Part shown: piece after piece, positions 6,205 to 12,373 of the stretch
Layout: every line of letters begins with the position of its first letter
How positions within the stretch are numbered: position 1 is the stretch's first letter
Source: Bacteroidales bacterium
GTDB taxonomy: Bacteria; Bacteroidota; Bacteroidia; Bacteroidales; WCHB1-69
Direction of reading: 5' to 3'
Length of the DNA: 13,590 nt
NCBI GenBank assembly: GCA_017527945.1
Contig: JAFXPL010000024.1
Coordinates: 1 to 13,590, forward strand
Program-made: the position numbers and the translations under genes
Notes under the pieces: generated by a model
Databases searched by the model: none
What the model saw: the letters and a program-made list of their open reading frames with translations, nothing else
Told to the model about the DNA's origin: nothing

Positions 6205-9201
6205 ATGAAACATACAAGATTTGTAACCACCATTCTAACGATACTGTCGACTACCATCTTCACGCTTCAGGCGCAAGACCAGGCGACCCTTCAGTTCACA
6301 GGCCAAAACCAATACGGCCAGCACGTCCCGTTGAGCACCGTCACCGTGGAGAACGTCACCCAGCACTGGCAGGAGATGCTCTACTACCCCGACACGGTTC
6401 TTTTCATCGGGCCTGTCGGAATCCATGACCCGCAATCGGAGGGAAAGGGGGTGCGCCTCTTCCAAAACGTGCCGAACCCTTTTGACGGGGTGACGGACTT
6501 CGTGCTACACTTGCCGGAAGCCTCGGCAGTGACGCTCGAAATATGCGACCTGAACGGCAACGTGACGGCCGCCTACACCAGCTCTTTGGACCAAGGCGAC
6601 AATTGTTTCCGCGCCTGGCTGTTGTCGCCGCAGACCTACCTGCTCAGCGCCCGCACGGAAGGCGGCACGGTGCGGATCAAGATGGTGAACGCGGGCAGCG
6701 CCGGACAGAACCGCATCGAATACCTCGGCAACGGGGAGACATTTCCGATGGCAAAGTCGGATGACAACACCAAGGGCAGCACCAACCTGCCGTTCACCTT
6801 CGGCGACTGGATGCTGTATCAGGGCAGTGCTCACATCGCGGGCACGGATTTCACCAGCGAGCCGCAGCTTCAAAGCCAAAACGCTTCGGAACTGATTACC
6901 CTCACCTTCAACCTGCCGCAGCCCACGGTAACCACCGAGCCGGCCACAAACATCACGGCCACTTCGGCACGGCTGAACGGGTTGGTGACGGAGAACCCTG
7001 AGTATCCTGTTCTTGACCGCGGCTTCCTGATCACCGACAACGCCCAGTTGGCCGGGGCCTCCGACTACACGGACGGCGCGGGCGGCGGAAGTTTCCATTA
7101 TGAGGTCAGCGGCCTGCAGATGGGCACCTGCTACTACTACCGGGCCTATGCCAGGACGGCGTTGGGGACCACCTTCGGGGACATCCTCTACTTCGACACG
7201 CAGTCGGATCTACCGGAGGTGCACACATTCATGGTGACGGACACCGCAATCCACGGGGCGGTCTGCGGCGGCAATGTGACGTATGACGGCGGCAGCGCCG
7301 TGACGATGCGCGGTGTCTGCTGGAGCACGACGCAGAGCCCTACCTTGAGCAACATCCACACCAGCGACGGCAGCGGTGTCGGCAGTTTCACAAGCCACAT
7401 ATTCGGCTTGTACGCCAACACCACGTACTACGTGCGGGCATACGCCACCAACAGTGTGGGCACGGCCTACGGCGAGGAGCGCAGTTTTACCACTCTGACT
7501 TCCGACACGGTCATAGGTCCGTTCTACTGCGGCATCGACTCAGTGGCCGACTACGACGGCAACCGCTATCCCACGGTCGAAATCGGCACCCAGTGCTGGA
7601 TGAAGGAGAACCTTCGCACCACGCACTATCCCGATGGCATGACCATCCCCGAGTACCCGTCTTCCTATGACAATTATCGAAGAGCTCCCGGAGACAACAG
7701 TGGCAATGTGCCCATTTATGGCTACCTTTACAATATAGGGGCAGCAATGCACGGAGCTAACGCAAACGACTCCAATCCCAACGGGGTGCAAGGAATTTGT
7801 CCTGAGGGATGGCATATACCCAGTTGTACTGAATCCGAACAGTTGATGAATTTTGTGGGTAGCCAAAGCCAACATACTTGCAACGGCAACAACATATCCA
7901 AAGCATTGGCCTCCACCACCCGATGGGAAAATGGCGCAGGAGTGATCCCTCCTCTAAGTTTGTGTTCTCCTAAGATGGATTTGCCTTCCAACAATGCCAC
8001 CGGTTTTTCTGCGTTGCCGGCGGGCTTCTTTTCCTGGAATTTTTACTACCATGATGAAGCCCGTTTCTTCTGTTACGATTCCTTTTCGTTTTTCGGATCG
8101 GGGCTCGGCGATGGCGGCCAGGACACCGAGGAAAAGACGTTCCGTAACTGGGGGGATATTTCCTTCAACAGTGGTTACGATGTCGTTTCCGTACGTTGTC
8201 TTCTAAATGATTCGGGGGTGGACAGCAGCACGGCTGTTTTGCCGGTCGTCTCGCTTATCACTCTCGACGGCATTGACGCCACTTCGGCCTCCTGCATAGG
8301 TTTTGTGACGGCCAGTGGCGGATCGGCGGTAACCACCAGAGGATTTTGCTGGAGCACCTCCCAAAACCCTACCGTGGGTGACAGCCACACCTCCGAAGGC
8401 ATCGGCACAGGCCGCTTCAACAGTGAAATCTCCGGCCTTTCGCCTGGCACCACCTACTATTTGCGACCTTACGCCACCAACGATGTGGGTACTGCTTACG
8501 GTGAGGAACGGAGTTTCACCACCTATTTTGCCGACTCCTGTGGCGGAACTACGGTGACAGACTACGACGGCAATGTCTATCGCACCATTCCCATCGGGCA
8601 GCAGTGCTGGATGCGGGAAAACTTGCGCACCACGCACTTTGCCGACGGCACGGCGATAGCTCTTGGCTATAATGCAACCACATACGCAACCACACCCTAT
8701 CGCTTTGCCCCTTGGAATGGCGATAACGAGGCGGTCCCCATATTCGGATATCTCTACAACAGAGCGGCTGCTTTGCATGGTTCGGACACCAGCAGTGCCA
8801 ACCCCAGCGGCTTGCAAGGCGTCTGCCCTGCAGGTTGGCACGTACCGAGTGCCGCTGAGTGGCATCAACTTGTCGATTATGTAGGCAGCCAAGCCGAATA
8901 CAGATGCGGTGACAACATCAACTTTGTCGCCAAGGCATTGGCTTCCACAAAGTTCTGGTCTTATTCCGACAACGAATGCTCCGTGGGCAATACTCCCGCA
9001 ACCAATAACGCCTCGGGGTTCTCCGCTCTGCCTGCGGGCTCCGCTTTCCTTGAAGAAGCAGTGTTTTGGATTACCGACGACCCGTCAAATGTTAATGTTG
9101 ACCACGCCTGTTTGAGAAGCTCTTGTTCAGACTTCTGCGGTTTCAACATCATTTCCCATGGTCAAAACAATGCGTTTTCCGTCCGCTGCCTGAAGGACTA
9201 A
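6205..9201 (+). CDS. Large secreted protein with Fn3-like repeats and two FISUMP domains
   Basis: The protein has 998 residues. Residues 1-23 are a signal peptide (MKHTRFVTTILTILSTTIFT then LQAQ). Residues 82-162 resemble the type IX secretion C-terminal tail or FlgD-Ig module (LFQNVPNPFDGVTDF, LEICDLNGNV, YLLSARTEGGTVRIKMV), unusually near the N-terminus. Fn3-like units lie at 238-333, 336-431 and 680-774, each with the pattern GxCWS...GSF...GLxxxTxYYxRAYAxNxxGTxYG. FISUMP domains lie at 446-666 and 784-998, marked by DYDGNxYxTxxIGxQCWMxENLRT, VPIxGYLYN, ICPEGWHIPS or VCPAGWHVPS, ATGFSALPAG or ASGFSALPAG, and VRCL. Fn3-like II/FISUMP 1 and Fn3-like III/FISUMP 2 look like a duplicated module. 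Paired Cys suggest extracytoplasmic disulfides. Surface or adhesion-type function is inferred; FISUMP biochemistry is poorly known. It starts 15 bases after Fic with no promoter box, so co-transcription with Fic is possible. It ends exactly at VRCLKD, so FISUMP 2 is complete. Confidence 0.88.
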   Translation: MKHTRFVTTILTILSTTIFTLQAQDQATLQFTGQNQYGQHVPLSTVTVENVTQHWQEMLYYPDTVLFIGPVGIHDPQSEGKGVRLFQNVPNPFDGVTDFVLHLPEASAVTLEICDLNGNVTAAYTSSLDQGDNCFRAWLLSPQTYLLSARTEGGTVRIKMVNAGSAGQNRIEYLGNGETFPMAKSDDNTKGSTNLPFTFGDWMLYQGSAHIAGTDFTSEPQLQSQNASELITLTFNLPQPTVTTEPATNITATSARLNGLVTENPEYPVLDRGFLITDNAQLAGASDYTDGAGGGSFHYEVSGLQMGTCYYYRAYARTALGTTFGDILYFDTQSDLPEVHTFMVTDTAIHGAVCGGNVTYDGGSAVTMRGVCWSTTQSPTLSNIHTSDGSGVGSFTSHIFGLYANTTYYVRAYATNSVGTAYGEERSFTTLTSDTVIGPFYCGIDSVADYDGNRYPTVEIGTQCWMKENLRTTHYPDGMTIPEYPSSYDNYRRAPGDNSGNVPIYGYLYNIGAAMHGANANDSNPNGVQGICPEGWHIPSCTESEQLMNFVGSQSQHTCNGNNISKALASTTRWENGAGVIPPLSLCSPKMDLPSNNATGFSALPAGFFSWNFYYHDEARFFCYDSFSFFGSGLGDGGQDTEEKTFRNWGDISFNSGYDVVSVRCLLNDSGVDSSTAVLPVVSLITLDGIDATSASCIGFVTASGGSAVTTRGFCWSTSQNPTVGDSHTSEGIGTGRFNSEISGLSPGTTYYLRPYATNDVGTAYGEERSFTTYFADSCGGTTVTDYDGNVYRTIPIGQQCWMRENLRTTHFADGTAIALGYNATTYATTPYRFAPWNGDNEAVPIFGYLYNRAAALHGSDTSSANPSGLQGVCPAGWHVPSAAEWHQLVDYVGSQAEYRCGDNINFVAKALASTKFWSYSDNECSVGNTPATNNASGFSALPAGSAFLEEAVFWITDDPSNVNVDHACLRSSCSDFCGFNIISHGQNNAFSVRCLKD

Positions 9202-9295
9202 GCTGTCTTCTGCCAGCCGACCACCACATTGTTCACCGCAATCATTTTGTTTGCAAACAGGGTGTTGTAGAAGATGACTAACGCCTCGCGCTGCC
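9198..9295 (-). pseudogene. Remnant of a second copy of the kinase gene 3' end
   Basis: Positions 9211-9295 match 9524-9608 base for base except at two positions (9228 and 9246), at a constant offset of 313. On the minus strand the frame reads QREALVIFYNTLFANKMIAV, then NNVVVGWQKTA, and stops at TAG (9200-9198). The kinase ends with the same peptide followed by RAAE. Upstream of 9295 the similarity stops at once, so no kinase domain is present. The remnant's stop overlaps the stop of the convergent FISUMP gene. It is probably a duplication or recombination scar. Confidence 0.75.
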
Positions 9296-9449
9296 GCCCA
9301 GTCTTGAATATCCCTTAAAAAGGAATGTATGGGACTTGTCGAAAATTCCCGAATCCGTTGAATGTCAAGTCCATGGATTCTTCCCCATCGTATAAAACTT
9401 GAGTATCCACAACACCTATCTATCAACATAATAATTCAATTTTAGACAA

Positions 9450-9470
9450 AATCGGAGTTCAACTCCGATT
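9450..9470 (-). terminator. Hairpin downstream of the kinase gene, possible terminator
   Basis: AATCGGAGTT and AACTCCGATT form a perfect inverted repeat around a single central base; realistically this is an 8-bp stem with a 5-base loop. On the minus strand it is followed by TTTTGT, a weak T tract, 38 bases past the kinase stop at 9508. A promoter box lies between the kinase stop and the hairpin, so the hairpin could instead belong to the 5' end of a short leftward transcript. Confidence 0.4.
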
Positions 9471-9476
9471 TCGCCG

Positions 9477-9484
9477 CAAATATA
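9477..9484 (-). promoter_or_regulatory. Minus-strand -7 promoter box behind the kinase gene
   Basis: Read on the minus strand, this is TATATTTG preceded by an A-run and followed by CGG, the same shape as the other boxes in the window. It would fire leftwards into the duplication scar, with ATG 9429 about 50 bases downstream. It may be the surviving promoter of a gene now broken, or the promoter of a small RNA. Confidence 0.45.
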
Positions 9485-9507
9485 CATTTTTTTCAAAAAA
9501 AATTTGT

Positions 9508-10854
9508 TCACTCCGCCGCCCGCTGCCAGCCGACCACCACGTTGTTCACCGCAATCATCTTGTTTGCAAACAGGGTGTTGTAGAAGATGACTAACGCCTC
9601 GCGCTGCCCCTCGCACTGCGGATAACGGTGCACCACGTCATTCAGCACAGCCGCGCGGTGCCGCTCCCGTATCTCGTAGTTGTTTTTGAAAAAATCCGAC
9701 TGCCCGTATTCCGACAGTTTCTCAACAGCCGACAATCCACGTGCTTCCGCCGACTTGTTCCAATCCCAAAAGCGACGGAAAAGCGTATCCACGGCCTGCT
9801 CGACACTCTTTTGCACCTCTGCCAGAATCTGTTCTCCGTCCGTTTTCTCCACGACCGTGTTCGGAGTCTTGGCGGGTGTTTCCACTTGGCTCGACAGTTC
9901 TTGTGATGGAGCTTGATAGGGTATCTCCTCCTTTTCCACAACATCTCCGTAAGGTTCTGAAACGGTTTGCGTCTCGTTCGTCTCAATAGGTTGCTCTTCA
10001 GCCTGTTTTTCCGCCTCTTTATGTGAAAACCCCAGCGCCGCCACCCCGATAATGGCCACGACTGCCAACATGACAAGCATCGGGATTGTCCGTTTATGGC
10101 GATCCATCCACGACAGAATCTCGTCCGCATTCCGGAAGCGCCGCTCGCGGTCCGCGTGCGTGCACTTGCGGACAATCCGCCCGTAGCCATACGGGAAGAC
10201 CTGCCGCAGGATGATCCCGAAGGCGTAAAGGTCGGCGCGACTGTCAATCGGCACGTCGCCGGCCTTCTGCTCGGGGGCGCTGTACTTGTCGGAGCCCGCC
10301 GGCTGCTTGAGGATGCCGTGCCAGTCGCTGTCGGCCAGCCCGAAGTCGATGATCTTCACGTTGTGCCCGTTGCGGGTGACGAGGATGTTGTCTGGCTTGA
10401 GGTCCCGGTGGATAATCTGCATACTGTGGTAGTAGCTCATTGCCTGCAGCACCTCCCTCGCAACACGCAACCGTTCCCGGCGGGTGGGGTGCTGCGCCAA
10501 AAACTCGCGCAGGGTAATGCCATCCACATACTCCATCACAATGCACGGGCCGACCACAGGATCGCGTTCCAGGCTCAGGGTATGCACAATGTGCGGGTGG
10601 TCCATCCTCACCCCCAGCTCGAACTCCTTGGTCAGCAGATTGAGGTACACCTCCTTGTGCTGAAATTCGGGCTTCAGCCCCTTCAGCACGAACCATTTGC
10701 CATAGCGCTGCGCCTTGTAGAGGCTGTTGAAGCCTAATGACGGGATTTCCGAATAAGAGATGAAAACGTCCGAAATGTTCTCGAACGAGGAGGTGATTTC
10801 GCCAGAGGAGGAAGCCTGATGCGATTCCGTTTGCATTTTGCGAAATGTAGGCAT
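9508..10854 (-). CDS. Membrane-anchored Hanks-type Ser/Thr protein kinase
   Basis: The protein has 448 residues if it starts at ATG 10854. The kinase signature is complete where it matters: WFVLK (Lys 58), FELG with Glu 77, HRDLKPDN (149-156), DFGLAD (170-175), SAPEQ (192-196) and DLYAFGIIL. The glycine-rich loop is degenerate (PSLGFNSLYK instead of GxGxxG). One membrane segment (TIPMLVMLAVVAIIGVAALG, about 256-275) links the cytoplasmic kinase to about 170 extracytoplasmic residues. These begin with a Glu/Pro/Thr-rich stretch and end in a compact domain closing with NNVVVGWQRAAE. This resembles PASTA-kinase topology, but without PASTA repeats. An in-frame GTG at 10893 lies upstream of the promoter box and is rejected. 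ATG 10836 is an alternative that would leave a normal leader. Ligand and substrates are unknown. It is divergent from ApbE, and part of its 3' end is duplicated downstream. Confidence 0.87.
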   Translation of the reverse strand: MPTFRKMQTESHQASSSGEITSSFENISDVFISYSEIPSLGFNSLYKAQRYGKWFVLKGLKPEFQHKEVYLNLLTKEFELGVRMDHPHIVHTLSLERDPVVGPCIVMEYVDGITLREFLAQHPTRRERLRVAREVLQAMSYYHSMQIIHRDLKPDNILVTRNGHNVKIIDFGLADSDWHGILKQPAGSDKYSAPEQKAGDVPIDSRADLYAFGIILRQVFPYGYGRIVRKCTHADRERRFRNADEILSWMDRHKRTIPMLVMLAVVAIIGVAALGFSHKEAEKQAEEQPIETNETQTVSEPYGDVVEKEEIPYQAPSQELSSQVETPAKTPNTVVEKTDGEQILAEVQKSVEQAVDTLFRRFWDWNKSAEARGLSAVEKLSEYGQSDFFKNNYEIRERHRAAVLNDVVHRYPQCEGQREALVIFYNTLFANKMIAVNNVVVGWQRAAE

Positions 10855-10856
10855 AA

Positions 10857-10925
10857 CGGGCGCAAAAGTACACAAATTACGGACATCCACCACCCACCCA
10901 CAAAAAAAGTGTACCTTTGCGCCCG
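10857..10925. promoter_or_regulatory. Mirror-image divergent promoter pair between kinase and ApbE genes
   Basis: The minus strand of 10857-10873 reads GTGTACTTTTGCGCCCG and the plus strand of 10909-10925 reads GTGTACCTTTGCGCCCG, identical at 16 of 17 bases. Each contains a -7 box: TACTTTTG (10870 to 10863, minus) and TACCTTTG (10912-10919, plus). The boxes lie 9 and 22 bases before the respective ATGs (10854 and 10941). The identity extends beyond the promoter consensus into the bases around transcription start, so both genes may answer to one regulator. The 35 bases between the arms show no further clear repeat. Confidence 0.62.
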
Positions 10926-10940
10926 CAAACCATCCCGTAT

Positions 10941-11930
10941 ATGAAACATCGTCTCATAACCGTCATCCTCCTGCTCGTCCTCATGACCTCGTGCCATTTC
11001 GGCGAGAAAAGCCGCAAACACATCGAGGGACAGGCGTTCGGCACCACCTACTCCGTCACCTGCGCCACCGAAACGGGCGACAAGCGGCCGCTCCCGCACG
11101 CGCAAATCGACTCGCTGCTGGCAGAGCTGTCGCACACGTTCTCCATCTTCGACACCACCTCGCTGATTTACCGCTGGAACAAGGGGGAAGAGGTCGAGCC
11201 GAACGACGACTTCCTGCACGTGCTGCGGCTGTCCAAGACCGTGAGTGCGTCCACCGACGGCGCCTTCGACTGCACCGTGCAGCCGTTGGTGCAGCTGTGG
11301 GGCTTCGGCAAAGACGGCGTGCGGCACACCGTGGGCGACGACACCCTTGCGGCGGTTCGCGCATTCGTCAGTTTCCAACTTGTTGACTTGCAAGGCGACA
11401 GCATCGTCCGGAAAGACCCGCGCGTGCAGCTGAATTTCAACGCCGTGGCGAAAGGATACGCCGTTGATCGGGTCGCCGACTGGTTAGTGGAGCACGGCTA
11501 CCCGGACTGCTTGGTCGAGATCGGCGGCGAGGTGGCGGCCCGGGGCAGCAAAAGCGGGAAACCGTGGAAGGTGGGCATCCAAGTCCCGACCCAAACGGCC
11601 GACGGCGCGCGGGAAAGTTTCGAGAGCCTTCCCCTGCCCGACCACCGCGCCGTGGCCACGAGTGGCAACTACCGCAACTACTTCGAGGAGGACGGCGTGC
11701 GCTACACACACATCCTCGACCCGCGCACCGGCCGACCCGAGCGCACCAACCTACTGAGTGTCACCGTTTTCGCCCCCAACTGCGCCACCGCCGATGCCTA
11801 CGCCACCGCCTTCATGGTGCTCGGCCACGAACGTTCCGCGCAAATCGTGAAGCAGCATCCGGAATTGGAGGCGTGGTTCATCGTCGCGGAGGGGAACGGA
11901 GGGTGGAAGGTGATGAAGAATGATGAATGA
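10941..11930 (+). CDS. apbE: ApbE-family FAD:protein FMN transferase (lipoprotein)
   Basis: The protein has 329 residues from ATG 10941; the in-frame TTG 10917 falls inside the promoter box. Signal MKHRLITVILLLVLMTSC has its lipobox Cys at residue 18, so the enzyme is probably tethered on the periplasmic face. Family landmarks appear in order: FGTTYSV (33-39), NFNAVAKGYAVDRVADWL (165-182), CLVEIGGEVAARG (190-202), AVATSGNYRNYF (237-248), THILDPRTGRP (256-266) and CATADAYATAFMVLG (281-295) with the metal-binding Asp. Nothing conserved is missing. ApbE proteins move FMN from FAD onto a Thr/Ser of secreted flavoproteins, such as RnfG/NqrC-type subunits, using Mg2+. No obvious FMN-binding-domain acceptor is encoded here, so the target lies elsewhere. 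High GC and C-ending codons contrast with the HipBA genes that follow. The stop codon lies in a GAATGAT heptamer repeat. Confidence 0.93.
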   Translation: MKHRLITVILLLVLMTSCHFGEKSRKHIEGQAFGTTYSVTCATETGDKRPLPHAQIDSLLAELSHTFSIFDTTSLIYRWNKGEEVEPNDDFLHVLRLSKTVSASTDGAFDCTVQPLVQLWGFGKDGVRHTVGDDTLAAVRAFVSFQLVDLQGDSIVRKDPRVQLNFNAVAKGYAVDRVADWLVEHGYPDCLVEIGGEVAARGSKSGKPWKVGIQVPTQTADGARESFESLPLPDHRAVATSGNYRNYFEEDGVRYTHILDPRTGRPERTNLLSVTVFAPNCATADAYATAFMVLGHERSAQIVKQHPELEAWFIVAEGNGGWKVMKNDE

Positions 11931-11938
11931 TGAATGAT
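11918..11938 (+). repeat. GAATGAT heptamer x3 containing the ApbE stop codon
   Basis: Three perfect units GAATGAT (11918-11924, 11925-11931, 11932-11938) follow a partial GATGAA. The ApbE TGA stop (11928-11930) lies in unit two. Each unit contains TGA, and the seven-base period brings it into successive frames. Confidence 0.75.
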
Positions 11939-11961
11939 TATCCAGGGGGAGATTTATAATA

Positions 11962-12000
11962 AATAATATGACGCTATTATTCAAAAAAAGTGTATCTTTG
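11962..12000 (+). promoter_or_regulatory. Promoter and possible operator palindrome of the hipBA-type operon
   Basis: TATCTTTG at 11993-12000 is a -7 box preceded by a seven-A run, 28 bases before ATG 12029. Just upstream, AATAATA (11962-11968) and TATTATT (11975-11981) form an inverted repeat separated by six bases. It lies where a repressor would block the polymerase, so it is a candidate HipB operator. It does not resemble the E. coli TATCC-N8-GGATA operator, and by itself it is only AT-rich and weak. Confidence 0.5.
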
Positions 12001-12028
12001 CAACTGGTAATATTTTGATTGTTTCTAT

Positions 12029-12373
12029 ATGATCAACGACGGAATAGATAATATGTTATCAGTTCTTGACAACTATCTGCTTGACAATGTTGACAACATC
12101 AGCAAACAGATAGCGGCGGATTTTCGCCATCGCAGGGTGGAAAAAGGGATGACGCGCGAAGAGGTCGCCGAACGTGCTGATATTGCGTTGAGTAACGTGG
12201 CGAGGTTCGAGCAGAAAGGGCTTGTTTCGCTGAAGAATCTGATAGGACTGGCAATGGCGCTGGGCTACACCGCGGAAGTTAAAAGCCTGTTTGCCCACCC
12301 AAAATACTCGACAATGGAGGAACTGACACAAATTCGGAAAAACACAGGAAAGACAAAAGCTTATAAGAAATGA
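12029..12373 (+). CDS. hipB: HipB-like XRE-family helix-turn-helix antitoxin/repressor
   Basis: This 114-residue protein carries an XRE/Cro-type helix-turn-helix at about residues 25-80. QIAADFRHRRVEKGMTREEV, then AERADIALSNVARFEQ, contains the helix-turn-helix, and VSLKNLIGLAMALGY follows as the closing helices. In HipBA systems the small DNA-binding protein binds and neutralises the kinase toxin and represses the operon. The basic C-terminal tail (IRKNTGKTKAYKK) extends past the fold. ATG 12029 follows a -7 box by 28 bases; ATG 12053 is a possible alternative because the first eight residues are not conserved-looking. The stop TGA overlaps the hipA ATG (ATGA), the usual antitoxin-toxin coupling. 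The DNA is visibly lower in GC than ApbE, consistent with acquisition as a module. The exact subtype (HipB versus other XRE antitoxins) rests on the partner gene. Confidence 0.85.
   Translation: MINDGIDNMLSVLDNYLLDNVDNISKQIAADFRHRRVEKGMTREEVAERADIALSNVARFEQKGLVSLKNLIGLAMALGYTAEVKSLFAHPKYSTMEELTQIRKNTGKTKAYKK

Larger units (their letters stand above)
9202..9507. other. Gap between convergent genes: duplication scar, promoter and hairpin, no intact gene
   Basis: This 306-base stretch lies between the FISUMP stop and the kinase stop. It contains the kinase 3' remnant (to 9295), then about 130 bases of unrecognised sequence (9296-9429). After that come AT-rich sequence, a hairpin (9450-9470) and a minus-strand promoter box (9477-9484). 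A minus-strand frame from ATG 9429 (MLIDRCCGYSSFIRWGRIHG onward) runs through the unrecognised part, then enters the remnant in the wrong frame. It may be the start of a broken gene. I recognise no family in it. Confidence 0.5.

Noticed and set aside
8203..8892. Minus-strand 229-codon frame inside the FISUMP gene
   Set aside because: A shadow of the GC-rich repetitive coding strand, with no promoter and no recognisable motif.
9127..9429. Minus-strand 100-codon frame from ATG 9429
   Set aside because: It has a promoter box upstream, but its second half reads the kinase remnant in the wrong frame and then antisense to the FISUMP gene. Not called as an intact gene.
10855..10893. GTG start of the kinase at 10893
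   Set aside because: It lies upstream of the kinase's own -7 box (10870 to 10863), so it would not be on the transcript.
12064..12096. Three TTGACAA-like copies in the 5' end of hipB as extra operators or -35 boxes
   Set aside because: They encode repeated Leu-Asp-Asn/Val-Asp-Asn in a plausible helix, have irregular spacing, and TTGACA is not the Bacteroidetes promoter element.
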